A stretch of DNA of 64,000 bases from Secundilactobacillus silagincola (GTDB lineage: Bacteria > Bacillota > Bacilli > Lactobacillales > Lactobacillaceae). The translations under genes were made by a program, and so were the position numbers. This document shows, one piece after another, positions 41,907 to 50,584 of this stretch; within the stretch, counting starts at the first letter, position 1; the number at the start of each line of letters is the position of its first letter. The stretch lies in assembly GCF_002583405.1 (NCBI RefSeq), contig NZ_BCMJ01000001.1, positions 227,438-291,437 of the forward strand. Direction: 5' to 3'. The notes beneath the pieces were generated by a model. The model searched no databases, had not been told where the DNA came from, and saw only the letters and a list, made by a program, of their open reading frames with translations.

Positions 41907-42833
41907 TTAGAATAAATCGAAACTATTCGACGTCTTCTCGGTATCTTCAACTGAAACAGTAGGTTTGATATCATTAGCAACTAATTGACGGGCACACCAA
42001 TTAGCGACACTACGAGGTTTGTGATCCAGTAATTCGATCAATTGCTTGTTGTTACCAGCCCAGCCCCACTTGTTGTAAGTCTTACGCAGTGCGTAGAAGG
42101 TCTCAGTTGCAAAACTGTCACTGCCTGCGAAGTAATCTGGCCAGTATTCAACTAGCTTATCTTCAGGAACGGAGATCGGTGTGATTTCTTTGCCAGAAAC
42201 TTTGGTCATGATCGTCGCAACGTCTCTAGGTGTCATGGATTCGTTACTGCAAGTATAGATAGCGTACTTGTAGCCGTCTTCCGTAAGCATCTTGATGGCA
42301 CAATCGGCAACGTCCAAGGGGTCAACCCATGAAACTAGCTTGTCGATGTCACACATACTTGGATACTCGCCCATATCATAGAACATCTTCATAAAGATAT
42401 TTTGGTGATAGGTAGAAGGACGCAGGACACTCCAATCTAATCCGCTTTCGAACCCACGGTAAAGCAAGTATTGTTCATCCTTAGCCTTCATCCGGTGTTG
42501 CAAGAGCGTACTCATATTAGGATACATGCAGGATAAGTAAACATACTTGCTGACCTTAGCATCAATAGCTGCATCGATTGCGATACGTCCCATCTTAGCT
42601 TCTTAATAAGTAAACTGCGGTGGAATATATAGCACCTGATCCACACCCTTCATTGCTTGGGCAACGAATTTAGGATCGCGGCTATCACCAACAAGGGTTT
42701 CTTTAACCCCCTGCTGTTCAAGTTTCTTAATATCAGGGTTCATGTCAATGGCACGAATATCAAAACCCTTTTTGGCAAGGTAAGGGACGATTTGGCGCCC
42801 AACTTTACCGTAAGCACAGGTAATTAGTAACAT
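41907..42833 (-). pseudogene. NmrA-like NAD(P)-binding protein interrupted by an in-frame TAA
   Basis: A paralogue of the 40192-41040 gene, 308 codons long if read through, split by one in-frame stop. From ATG 42833 (AGGAGG 9 nt upstream) the frame gives LLITCAYGKVGRQIVPYLAK ... VLYIPPQFTY, then TAA at 42603-42605, then without frame change EAKMGRIAIDAAIDAKVSKY and the rest. The alignment with the paralogue (AYIPPLFSAEEGLIGKQMID) runs straight across the stop. A second ATG at 42593 could restart translation, but it lacks the Rossmann glycine motif and would not bind cofactor. A sequencing error or read-through is possible; recent inactivation is simplest. Confidence 0.85.
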
Positions 42834-42960
42834 ATTTCACAACCTCCTTCATTGAACACAGTGTATCCCCTTTCATCAAACTCGTCAAGTATTACTTTAT
42901 GAGTTTGTTTTAATTTAATTTCGTGTATAATGGCTTTAATAAAGAAGGGGGAGAATCGAT

Positions 42961-43590
42961 ATGACGGGGAAAAAGTCACAACGACAAGATCAATATAATC
43001 GCGGAAAACAGCTATTTATAGATACTGCAAAGGATCTTTTTAAATCGCAGGGGTACGATAAAACGAAGGTCGCAGATATTGTTAACGCCAGCGGACGCAA
43101 CGTCAGCACGCTTTATCACTATTTTCCTGAAGGTAAAAAAGACATTGTGAAAATCCTGCTAATTACCGATATTAAGGACGAATTTGATAAGTTAGCCAAA
43201 CTTATGACCGATAAAAGTGACGGTTCGCTCATTGATTCACTACATTTGTTCTATCATCAGTTTGTTGAAATTTTTTATCGTAACTGGTATTTGATGTCTA
43301 TTATGCTATATTACAAAGATGACTTTGAAGCCGATGTCACCCCTATCACTCGTGAAGGAACGGATCATATGCGGGAGCTGTTGGCGGCCTTCTTACAGCA
43401 GCGTGTAAATAACAGAGAGTTATATATCACTGACTGTGAAGTGGCGGCCAAATTATTCTTTGCGCCCGGGATGGAAAACATTATCGTAAACTTCTCTGAA
43501 CCTGAAAAAGACGTGTTTGAAACCAGTGAAATTGATCAGCTGATTGCGACTTGGCAACGGGAAACGATTTTCTTTGATTCAACTAACTAA
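42961..43590 (+). CDS. TetR-family transcriptional regulator
   Basis: A 209-residue TetR repressor. The HTH lies in FIDTAKDLFKSQGYDKTKVA ... STLYHYFPEGKKDIVKI; the C-terminal half is a helical ligand-binding domain. GGGGGAG precedes the ATG. It is divergent from the NmrA/SDR/NmrA run, with about 127 nt between, so it is the likely repressor of that run. The ligand is unknown; by analogy it would be an electrophilic or aromatic compound. Confidence 0.88.
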   Translation: MTGKKSQRQDQYNRGKQLFIDTAKDLFKSQGYDKTKVADIVNASGRNVSTLYHYFPEGKKDIVKILLITDIKDEFDKLAKLMTDKSDGSLIDSLHLFYHQFVEIFYRNWYLMSIMLYYKDDFEADVTPITREGTDHMRELLAAFLQQRVNNRELYITDCEVAAKLFFAPGMENIIVNFSEPEKDVFETSEIDQLIATWQRETIFFDSTN

Positions 43591-43633
43591 AAATAGCTCA
43601 GGACTGCCATTCTTTGCAGTTTCCGAGCTATTT
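43591..43633. terminator. Bidirectional terminator
   Basis: AAATAGCTC ... GAGCTATTT inverted repeat with an inner GGACTGC/GCAGTTTCC stem, between the convergent TetR gene and the following oxidoreductase gene; A- and T-runs on both sides. Confidence 0.8.
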
Positions 43634-43639
43634 GTTTTA

Positions 43640-44275
43640 TTAAGCATCAACAACGCTAAATCGTTGTTTGATATGCTTGGACGCTACCATTTCCTGCACG
43701 ATTGCGGTAGCTAGATTGCCAGTTGACGTGGTGGGCTTACCTTCTTTATTAACCATTGGCTGATCACCGCCAATTTTGTAGTTGGTTTTTGGCCCATCAT
43801 TTAATTCATCCTGTGGTGTGACCGCGATCCAATCAACGTTATCCACCCATTTTAGATATTCAAATTCATGACTTTGCTGAACCGGTGCCTCAATCCAAGG
43901 CTGTCCAGCGTACTTTTTCAAAACTTCATTAATCATTGGCTGCCCAGCATCATTCAACAGAGTGCTAGCACCAATAATAAAGATCAATTTTGTATCTGTC
44001 TTCTCTCGGAAGGCTGTGATCAAATTCGTAGCCAAATCTAAATGCTGATATGCCTTTAATGATGCAAAAGCGTCTACCACGTAATCAAAAGCCTTTAAAT
44101 CAGCGTAAGTTAGCGTCAGTGCGTCCTTTTCAATGATTTTAGCATCGGTACCCAGTAACGACTGCGCCTTTTTTGCATCGCGCACGAACGCCGTTGCATC
44201 AATATTATTCGCAATGGCTTCCTTGTATACAGCTTGGCCAACGTGTCCAGTTGCGCCAATAATTGCAATTTTCAT
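43640..44275 (-). CDS. NAD(P)-dependent epimerase/NmrA-like oxidoreductase
   Basis: A 211-residue Rossmann protein: KIAIIGATGHVGQAVYKEA at the N-terminus (GxxGxxG), AFDYVVDAFASLKAYQHLDL, LIFIIGASTLLNDAG and WIAVTPQDELNDGPKTNYK. It resembles the flavin reductase/BVR-B-type NAD(P)H-binding proteins common in lactobacilli. The ATG at 44275 is chosen since GGAGG lies 7 nt upstream; the longer reading from 44353 is unsupported. Single gene. Confidence 0.85.
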   Translation of the reverse strand: MKIAIIGATGHVGQAVYKEAIANNIDATAFVRDAKKAQSLLGTDAKIIEKDALTLTYADLKAFDYVVDAFASLKAYQHLDLATNLITAFREKTDTKLIFIIGASTLLNDAGQPMINEVLKKYAGQPWIEAPVQQSHEFEYLKWVDNVDWIAVTPQDELNDGPKTNYKIGGDQPMVNKEGKPTTSTGNLATAIVQEMVASKHIKQRFSVVDA

Positions 44276-44392
44276 ATGAGATCCTCCATTTAAGTTCAAA
44301 GATGAGTGTGGTCTCATTTTTACGTTGCCGACCACTGATAGAATATAACGCAAATCAGTTTACCCGTCAACTGTTAATTCGTTCATCATAAA

Positions 44393-44425
44393 AAAACACG
44401 CCTGCACTCTGCTGCAAACGTGTTT
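44393..44425 (-). terminator. Rho-independent terminator
   Basis: AAACACG ... CGTGTTT inverted repeat with inner TGCA pairs, next to the stop of the plasmid pRiA4b ORF-3-like gene; A-run on the plus strand gives the minus-strand T-run. Confidence 0.7.
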
Positions 44426-44428
44426 ATC

Positions 44429-44935
44429 CTAATAAGCTTCATCCCAGCTACCCGCAAATTCCGCAAATAGGCCATCAATATTTCGTGCGTTAAACGCTCT
44501 GCCACGATCCCCCGTTGCTTCGATTCGTTCTGGCCCACGACCTGCTACCACCACTGGTAATTGATGATGTCCCGCCTGAACAAAAGCTTTCATCGTAATC
44601 ATTTTCTCCAATTCAATCTGATGAGTCCAACTAGCACCGAAATCGTAAGTATATATCACATTACCTTTTTCCAGATCCGGGTATGCGAAGTTCTCACTTT
44701 CGTTCAACATGTTATCTCCCATATCAAGATCTGGCATCACCATACCGTATTCCGTACTCGGATCATTGACCGGCGAAAAACTATGCAAATGACTGTTCGT
44801 CCAGCCGAACAAAACTTGAATGATTGCGTGAAGCTGATCGTAGCGAATACTCGTGGGAACTAATACCCGTCGCCAAGTATCCGGTTTAACATCTTTAAGC
44901 GTAACTCTAAGTTGCATGATGCTACTCTCTGTCAT
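44429..44935 (-). CDS. Plasmid pRiA4b ORF-3 family protein
   Basis: A 168-residue protein of the pRiA4b ORF-3 family (also called IS1096 TnpR-like passenger), recognised from MQLRVTLKDVKPDTWRRVLV, LHAIIQVLFGWTNSHLHSF and YTYDFGASWTHQIELE. The biochemical function of this family is unknown; it occurs on chromosomes as well as plasmids. GGAGG lies 7 nt before the ATG. Follows the glycosyltransferase gene by 27 nt and is probably co-transcribed with it. Confidence 0.85.
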   Translation of the reverse strand: MTESSIMQLRVTLKDVKPDTWRRVLVPTSIRYDQLHAIIQVLFGWTNSHLHSFSPVNDPSTEYGMVMPDLDMGDNMLNESENFAYPDLEKGNVIYTYDFGASWTHQIELEKMITMKAFVQAGHHQLPVVVAGRGPERIEATGDRGRAFNARNIDGLFAEFAGSWDEAY

Positions 44936-44962
44936 GAGCTGCCTCCAGTTAATTTACCACTT

Positions 44963-45676
44963 TCATAATCGTTCTCCCATTTGATAGATACGCTCAAACA
45001 CCTGATCTTCAACTCGCCGGTCCGAAAAGCTACGTGACCGTAAAGTGCTATTCGGCCGATTGATTTTGGTATACCTAATTGCCGGATCATACACGTATAT
45101 TCCTGAATCATTCGCCACAAAAGTAGCGGTAAATAAGTAATCTTCAGCAATGGATAATGATTCATCAAACCGTAGATGCTGCTGTTCAATGGCGGCTAGC
45201 GAATAGGCCTTATTCCAAATATAACCACCAATTTCGGAACCACGTTGACTAGCCTGCTGAAACATTGTGCGCTGTGACAACGTTTCGTAGTGGTCCCGCG
45301 GATTGATTGGGGTATGCCACCACTGATAGCCAACGGTAACGGCTGGTGTACCCTCCTGAAAGCCATTTATTAGTGTTTTAACAAAGTCTGGATGCAATCG
45401 GTCGTCACCGTCTGCAAAAGCCACTACATCACCAGTGGCGTGTTCGATACCAAAATTTCGTGCAACTGAAACGCCTCGGTGATGGTCAAATTGTTCCACG
45501 TGAAACATTGGCACACCATTAACAAATTCGGCTGCTTTTTCCGCTGTACCATCCGTTGAATGGTCATCAACCAGCCATAATTCAAAATCTGCGGTTTGAT
45601 TGGCAATCGTTTCCAGTGTTTCATTGAAATAATGACTTAAATTATAAGTGGGTACTACTAAAGTCAGCTTAGTCAC
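44963..45676 (-). CDS. Family 2 glycosyltransferase
   Basis: A 237-residue GT-A glycosyltransferase without membrane segments. LTLVVPTYNLSHYF opens the nucleotide-sugar domain, DDHSTDGTAEKA follows, and the metal-binding DXD is in AFADGDDRLHPDF; NKAYSLAAIEQQHLRFDESL and EDYLFTA form the acceptor side. Sugar and acceptor unknown. The GTG at 45676 is preferred over the GTG at 45685 because GGGG lies about 8 nt upstream. A perfect parS site lies inside the gene. Confidence 0.87.
   Translation of the reverse strand: MTKLTLVVPTYNLSHYFNETLETIANQTADFELWLVDDHSTDGTAEKAAEFVNGVPMFHVEQFDHHRGVSVARNFGIEHATGDVVAFADGDDRLHPDFVKTLINGFQEGTPAVTVGYQWWHTPINPRDHYETLSQRTMFQQASQRGSEIGGYIWNKAYSLAAIEQQHLRFDESLSIAEDYLFTATFVANDSGIYVYDPAIRYTKINRPNSTLRSRSFSDRRVEDQVFERIYQMGERL
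45492..45507. other. parS-type centromere site (perfect consensus match)
   Basis: TGTTCCACGTGAAACA matches the Bacillus-type parS consensus TGTTNCACGTGAAACA at all positions. It lies within the glycosyltransferase coding sequence, as parS sites often do. Such 16-mers are not expected by chance in 64 kb. Three variants (15427, 50486, 63864) differ by one or two bases. Confidence 0.75.
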
Positions 45677-45855
45677 TGTATTCACCCCGATACTTTATTT
45701 TTGGTGCTATTATGGCAGAATACAAGACATAGTCAATTATTTTCACTCAACATCTGGACGAATTCCCGTGGAATCTATTCTCCTCTAGTGGACGATCTTA
45801 AATACGTAAATCGCGATTATTAAGATACCGGCAATTCACGCCACGTACGGTAATG

Positions 45856-45886
45856 GAAAAGCCCGTTAGCAAGTAACAGGCTTTTT
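45856..45886. terminator. Bidirectional terminator after the DyP peroxidase gene
   Basis: AAAAGCCCGTTA / TAACAGGCTTTT with a 5-nt loop, flanked by T- and A-runs, 14 nt after the peroxidase stop. Confidence 0.85.
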
Positions 45887-45899
45887 CATTAATTCGATA

Positions 45900-46844
45900 T
45901 TAAAATCCTTCGCCATCCGCAATCTTACTCAAAACCGTAAATGAAGGAATAAAGAACACTTCACCAGTTTCAGGCGTGGAAAAGTCTAACAACCGATCCG
46001 ACTTGGTGAACATGCCCTCCAGCATCCGTTTAGTGACTTCCCAGTGCTGGGCATAGCCAATGAAGTAAGTCCCATTCACCCCTTCAGTTGGGTTAGAAAA
46101 CGGCACGTTCATCCGAACAATCTTATGCTCAACACCCCCCTCATTATCTTGAGAAACAATATTGTGCGCATTCGGCGCCTTTTGTTCATCTTCAAGTTCC
46201 ACATCATTAAATTTCTTCCGACCAATTGCCTGTTCCTGCTGTTCCGTCTTCAGCTTGTTCCACGCTTCCATATCATGAGCATACTTCTGGGCGAACGCAT
46301 ATGACCCGTTGATGAAATCTGGATCCTCGTCACCAATCACCGCGTAGTCCGGTGTATCCAGCGCACTAGGATTTTCTGTACCATCCACAAAACCAATAAT
46401 GGCGCGTCCTTCAAAATAGCGGAAACCGTGTGTTTCATCAAGTACCGTTACGTTGTCTTGAATCCGTTCCATCACCATGGTCATCAATTCAAATGGGACG
46501 GCGGAATCTTTGGCTCGCACGTGGAAGAACAAATCGGCTGGTGTCGCTGGTGCGGTGTATTTTGGTCCAACCACCGGTTCAAATTCCTCTAGTTCTTTAG
46601 GCCGCTTGGCGTTAGGGAAAAGATAATCCCAGGCCTTACGCGAGAAACCAAAGGCAACAGCTAATCCCGCATCTGGATAGCGAATATTCAGTGAATTTTC
46701 GAAAGCTGGCAGGTGTTCAGCAAGATCTTGAACCATTGCTAAATCAGCATCGTGATCCTGACGTTTCAAGTCCATGGTTGAAAAAATAATGTTACTGCCT
46801 GCATCCTTATAGACGGACTGGACATCCTTTAAATCGATTGCCAT
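45900..46844 (-). CDS. Dye-decolorizing (DyP-type) heme peroxidase
   Basis: A 314-residue heme peroxidase with the family signature GFVDGTENP (catalytic Asp) and proximal heme histidine in EGGVEHKIVRMNVPF; the conserved Arg appears in the C-terminal half. The N-terminal part (DAGLAVAFGFSRKAWDYLFP) matches the DyP start. No signal peptide, so cytoplasmic. It would consume hydrogen peroxide with aromatic or unknown donors, provided heme is available, since lactobacilli usually depend on external heme. A strong GGAGG precedes the ATG. Single gene; a cre-like site lies 85 bp upstream. Confidence 0.92.
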   Translation of the reverse strand: MAIDLKDVQSVYKDAGSNIIFSTMDLKRQDHDADLAMVQDLAEHLPAFENSLNIRYPDAGLAVAFGFSRKAWDYLFPNAKRPKELEEFEPVVGPKYTAPATPADLFFHVRAKDSAVPFELMTMVMERIQDNVTVLDETHGFRYFEGRAIIGFVDGTENPSALDTPDYAVIGDEDPDFINGSYAFAQKYAHDMEAWNKLKTEQQEQAIGRKKFNDVELEDEQKAPNAHNIVSQDNEGGVEHKIVRMNVPFSNPTEGVNGTYFIGYAQHWEVTKRMLEGMFTKSDRLLDFSTPETGEVFFIPSFTVLSKIADGEGF

Positions 46845-46928
46845 ACCGGAAACCCTCCTTGTAAATATGCGTCACTAAAATATACTTTAGAATAATTCTT
46901 ATTTGATTTTAACACATTTCGGTCACAA

Positions 46929-46942
46929 TTAAAGCGCTTTCT
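46929..46942. promoter_or_regulatory. Possible cre site
   Basis: TTAAAGCGCTTTCT matches the cre consensus except the second base (T for G). It lies between the DyP peroxidase gene and the small membrane protein gene, 85 bp from either start. Confidence 0.4.
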
Positions 46943-47028
46943 AAAACTTAATCATTCACAAATAATTCACCCCTGAACTGCATATCACAGTACGAAATGA
47001 TACAATTTCAACACAGAGGAGGAACAAG

Positions 47029-47169
47029 ATGACAACGTATATTTTTACCTTTACGTTCACCATGCTAGTACTGAGATACTTCAGCCACAAAACTAATCAC
47101 AAGAGCTTACTTTGGACAGCCTTAGTTATTCTGCTACTCATCTTTTGTTTTACCGCCTGGCTTTTTTGA
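47029..47169 (+). CDS. Small membrane protein (46 aa)
   Basis: A 46-residue ORF with a near-perfect ribosome binding site (AGGAGG, 6 nt before the ATG) and an upstream -10-like GATACAAT at about 47000. The protein has an N-terminal hydrophobic stretch (TYIFTFTFTMLVL), a short basic loop (RYFSHKTNHKS), and a second hydrophobic helix (LLWTALVILLLIFCFTAWLF), ending at once: a two-helix hairpin with the loop predicted inside. No family is recognised. It lies alone on the plus strand between convergent and divergent neighbours and is followed by a terminator shared with the TetM-like gene. Confidence 0.7.
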   Translation: MTTYIFTFTFTMLVLRYFSHKTNHKSLLWTALVILLLIFCFTAWLF

Positions 47170-47258
47170 TACTAATTCCTTCAATGTAACTGTATCAGCC
47201 GTTAAATTGTGCAAATACCATCTTTTAAAGGCCTAATAACTATATCTTAAAATAATTC

Positions 47259-47297
47259 AAAAGGCACCCCTAAGCTTTCCGCTTAAAGGTGCCCTTT
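47259..47297. terminator. Bidirectional terminator
   Basis: AAAGGCACCCCTAAGC / GCTTAAAGGTGCCCTTT with a 5-nt loop between the small membrane protein gene and the convergent TetM-like gene. Confidence 0.85.
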
Positions 47298-47302
47298 CTT
47301 AA

Positions 47303-49234
47303 TTATTTTTTCGCGTACGGATAATGCGCCATTACCGGCAACTGATCCCATTTTACCGGATAACCCGCACCATGGGCACAGAAGACGGAATCCGGCGTGT
47401 TCTCTAAGTCAGCTACCGGATCATAATCGGCTGCATCAATAACATCATCAGCATTATGACACGGGTGATAGCCTTCGACCACACACTCCAACTCGCCCTG
47501 CCCATGAGTATAGGCGTTCACCGTTTGAGCGTACCCCTGCATCTCTGCAACTGGTGCGCTACCGGTTAAAGTTACCACGGTTCCACCAGTGTTGTCCGGT
47601 GCTTCAAACTGTCCATTCATCAACTGAATATCGTTCATCGCCCGACCAACCTGATCTTGGGTCACCGTCAGTCGAAATTGATACCACGGTTCCAGTAACT
47701 GCGCCTCGTCTTGTTGTTTAGTCATCATGAGGCCCTGACGAACAGCTCGCCAGGTGGCTTCTCTAAAATCACCGCCAACCGTATGCACAATACTGCCACG
47801 GCCACCAATCAACGTAATCTTCATATCAGTAATCGGTGCCCCAATCAGTACACCCAAATGCTGTTTAGCTGCTAGATTAGTCATGATCTGATGCTGCCAG
47901 TTTTTATCCAGGACTTCTAGCGAGCAATCCGAGGCAAAGGTAACACCACTGCCAGGCTCAGTGGGTTCCATGAGCAAATGAACTTCAGCGTAGTGCCGCA
48001 AGGGTTCAAAATGGCCAACTCCTTCCACTGAATCAGTAATGGTTTCTTTGTAGAGGATACTGCCTTCGTCAAAGTCTACATCTAGGTGAAATTGATGCTG
48101 CAGTAATTGCTGAATGACTTCTAACTGCATCGTCCCCATCAACTGCACCCGTATTTCCTGTAACTGATTAGACCAGGTGACATGGAGCTGCGGGTCTTCG
48201 TCTTCCAGTTGCTGCAAAGCCGTTAAACAAGCGTGCAGGTCATTGCCTTTGGGATCAACCTTATACGTTAAAACTGGTTGTAATACTGGTTCCTCACTAT
48301 TGGTTAAATCACCTAAGCCTTGCCCCGGTCGTGTCCCAGTTAGGCCAGTAATTGCACAAACTTCTCCTGCTGTAATCGCCTGACTGACCGTGTATTTCAC
48401 ACCGTTGTACTGACGTAGTTGATTAATTTTTTGGTCTGGCAACACTTCATCACGCGGGTGAAGTGCCCCGCCCGTAACACGAACCCAAGTCAGGCGTTCA
48501 CCCTTTTCATCGTGAGATACCTTGAAGATTCGGGCACCAAAACTCTGATTCTTTGGCCTTTCAATGGTCCACCGCTGCAACCCCGACATGAGTGCTTCAA
48601 CGCCCGTCAACTTCAGCGCTGCACCAAAATAAGTGGGAAAAACTTTTCGCTGACTGATTAATTGTCGAATCACATCATCACTAAGGGTCTCTGACGTCAT
48701 ATAACGATCCAGCACTGCATCATCCTGTAATGCAATATCTTCGTAATGATCGGCAATATTTTCACCATCAAAAGCAATACAGCCAGCAGATAATTCCGTC
48801 TGTAACTGCGTCAGCAACGCTTCTTGGTTAACCCCAGGAGCATCCATTTTATTTACAAAGAGAAAAGTAGGAATCTGATAGCGATCTAGCAAACGCCATA
48901 GCGTCCGAGTGTAGCCCTGAACACCGTCAGTAGCTGATACCACTAAAATCGCATAGTCCAACACACTGAGCACCTGTTCAGTCTGGGCGCCGAAATCCGC
49001 ATGCCCCGGTGTATCTAGTAGGGTTAAATTTAATTGCTGGTACTGTAAGTTCGCTTCATGAGAAAAAATCGTGATGCCACGTTTTTTCTCCAGATCGTCA
49101 GGGTCAAGAAACGCATCCCCATTATCAACTCTTCCCAGCTGTGAAAGCGTTCCGGCTTTATAAAGCAGTGCTTCAGATAAAGTGGTTTTCCCTGCATCCA
49201 CGTGGGCAATAATTCCCGTTACGATGTGCTTCAT
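47303..49234 (-). CDS. TetM-like ribosomal protection GTPase
   Basis: A 643-residue EF-G-like GTPase of the Tet(M)/Tet(O)/Tet(W) group. G-motifs: IIAHVDAGKTTLSEAL, LLDTPGHADFG, FVNKMDAPG. KKRGITIFSHEANLQYQ is the switch I region. Length matches tetracycline ribosomal protection proteins (about 640 aa), not EF-G (about 690). Such chromosomal relatives occur in lactobacilli without proven tetracycline resistance, so it should be read as a possible resistance determinant only. GGGAGG lies 7 nt before the ATG. No mobile-element context is seen around it. Confidence 0.88.
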   Translation of the reverse strand: MKHIVTGIIAHVDAGKTTLSEALLYKAGTLSQLGRVDNGDAFLDPDDLEKKRGITIFSHEANLQYQQLNLTLLDTPGHADFGAQTEQVLSVLDYAILVVSATDGVQGYTRTLWRLLDRYQIPTFLFVNKMDAPGVNQEALLTQLQTELSAGCIAFDGENIADHYEDIALQDDAVLDRYMTSETLSDDVIRQLISQRKVFPTYFGAALKLTGVEALMSGLQRWTIERPKNQSFGARIFKVSHDEKGERLTWVRVTGGALHPRDEVLPDQKINQLRQYNGVKYTVSQAITAGEVCAITGLTGTRPGQGLGDLTNSEEPVLQPVLTYKVDPKGNDLHACLTALQQLEDEDPQLHVTWSNQLQEIRVQLMGTMQLEVIQQLLQHQFHLDVDFDEGSILYKETITDSVEGVGHFEPLRHYAEVHLLMEPTEPGSGVTFASDCSLEVLDKNWQHQIMTNLAAKQHLGVLIGAPITDMKITLIGGRGSIVHTVGGDFREATWRAVRQGLMMTKQQDEAQLLEPWYQFRLTVTQDQVGRAMNDIQLMNGQFEAPDNTGGTVVTLTGSAPVAEMQGYAQTVNAYTHGQGELECVVEGYHPCHNADDVIDAADYDPVADLENTPDSVFCAHGAGYPVKWDQLPVMAHYPYAKK

Positions 49235-49327
49235 GACGTTTCCTCCCGTAATTATTCAATACTCCCATTATTCCACGTTATCACCAATAATCAACCTACC
49301 TGCTGCCAGTGATGCTTTATTTAAATG

Positions 49328-49365
49328 AAAACAGTCCCTATTTCTATGAATAGAGACTGCTTTTA
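49328..49365. terminator. Rho-independent terminator
   Basis: AAAACAGTC-CCTATT / AATAG-GACTGCTTTT inverted repeat with a short loop, after the cation efflux gene (minus strand). Confidence 0.75.
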
Positions 49366-49395
49366 ACTTATGGTGCAGTTAATTATGAAACCTAA

Positions 49396-50385
49396 TTATA
49401 AATTCTCTTCAGGATCCGGAACCGCTTGAGTCGTCACATCAAAAATCTGAAACTGAGCTTCCAGTTTCTTTTCAATCCGCTCCGTTAAGTTATAAAGTGT
49501 CATCACATCCATCCGTGCATCAACCATGATCAACATTTCAACAATCAGAACATCACCGTTGTAGCGACTTCTAAATTCTGTGATCTGGTGAACCTCGTCG
49601 AATTGAATAATAGCAGCTTTGATTTGCTGTTCTAAATCAGGATCGACGTAATCTGCCAAATTCAACGTACACTCTTGGAAAATAACTAGTCCGGACCAAA
49701 GGACAAAGAACCCAATGATGATACTTACTGTGCTATCAAGCCACGGAATATTGAACCAAAAAGCTGCCAAAACCGTTACTAAAGTGCCAAAGCTGGTTGC
49801 CACATCACCCATACTGTCTTTAGCAGCAGCCGAAAGTACCGCGTTTTTCAAACGTTTCCCATTATGATAGTTGAAATACCAAACAATCAGCATCAGGACT
49901 GTCGCGATTCCAGCACCAAGGGCTGAAAATAAATTAGGTTGTCGCCTTCCGGACCCTATCAGCACGACCTGGACACTTTGAATAATGATCTGTCCGGCCA
50001 TAAAGATAATAATCAAACTAGTGATCAACGTGAAAATCGTCGCCATTCGAAACCGCGACAGCTGCATCCGGTCGTCATTTCGGCCGTTCAACAATGGAAT
50101 GCGTTTGCCGACTAGAAAGTGATCATCGGAATCGGTGGCTGTGTGCAAACCAACGATCAAAAATAAGGTGGAAATCACCCCAGATAGGTTGTTCATCGCA
50201 TCCGCTTTTAACGCCTGTGAATGTCCAATTGAGGCTAACCAATATTCAATTAGTGTGATCAATAGGTAAATTGCAATGTTGAACCACAACGATTTAAGCG
50301 CAGTTTTCAGTTTCTTGATTTCTTGTTCCTCAATGGCTGAAAAATGGGCCCCTTCACGTTTCAGATACTGGGCTAGATTGTTCAC
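49396..50385 (-). CDS. Cation diffusion facilitator transporter
   Basis: A 329-residue inner-membrane metal/proton antiporter of the CDF (YeaB/MMT1-like) family. The transmembrane part has the metal-site stretches ALKADAMNNLSGVISTLF and SAAAKDSMGDVATSFGTLV, and the C-terminal cytoplasmic domain starts near QIKAAIIQFDEVHQITEFRS. Substrate metal (Mn, Fe, Zn, Co) is unknown. The first site shows Asp where zinc transporters have His, pointing away from zinc. The start is GTG, with GGAGG 7 nt upstream. Single gene. Confidence 0.88.
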   Translation of the reverse strand: MNNLAQYLKREGAHFSAIEEQEIKKLKTALKSLWFNIAIYLLITLIEYWLASIGHSQALKADAMNNLSGVISTLFLIVGLHTATDSDDHFLVGKRIPLLNGRNDDRMQLSRFRMATIFTLITSLIIIFMAGQIIIQSVQVVLIGSGRRQPNLFSALGAGIATVLMLIVWYFNYHNGKRLKNAVLSAAAKDSMGDVATSFGTLVTVLAAFWFNIPWLDSTVSIIIGFFVLWSGLVIFQECTLNLADYVDPDLEQQIKAAIIQFDEVHQITEFRSRYNGDVLIVEMLIMVDARMDVMTLYNLTERIEKKLEAQFQIFDVTTQAVPDPEENL

Positions 50386-50485
50386 GTGATCACCTCCCTG
50401 TCATTAACCCAGATTATAATCCCAAATCAGGGATTTCCTAGCTGAGAAGTTTTCAGGGAATGTAACCCAAAAAGAGGGGCACAAA

Positions 50486-50501
50486 TGTTCCATGTGAAAC
50501 A
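50486..50501. other. parS-like palindrome variant
   Basis: TGTTCCATGTGAAACA, one base from the consensus (C to T at the centre). Intergenic, between two minus-strand genes. Confidence 0.4.
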
Positions 50502-50528
50502 TTTTTAGTTGAGAAAAATGCAAAACAT

Positions 50529-50580
50529 AAAAAGTTCCAGCCACCAAATCACCGTAAGTAATCAGTAGCTGGAACTTTTA
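50529..50580 (-). terminator. Rho-independent terminator
   Basis: AAAAAGTTCCAGC / GCTGGAACTTTTA arms with a 26-nt loop, 4 nt after the MDR oxidoreductase stop. Confidence 0.75.
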
Positions 50581-50584
50581 TATT

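Noticed and set aside
41907-42593. A separate 228-residue NmrA-like gene starting at 42593
   Set aside because: It lacks the cofactor-binding N-terminus, which is encoded in the same frame just upstream of a TAA; treated as one broken gene.
44429-44935. Insertion-sequence remnant (family name mentions IS1096)
   Set aside because: The pRiA4b ORF-3 family is found as ordinary chromosomal genes; no terminal repeats or transposase nearby.
49142-49156. cre-like TGAAAGCGTTCCGG
   Set aside because: Inside the TetM-like coding region with several mismatches to the consensus; probably chance.
47303-49234. Acquired mobile tetracycline resistance gene
   Set aside because: No transposon, integrase or leader peptide around it; divergent chromosomal relative is more likely.
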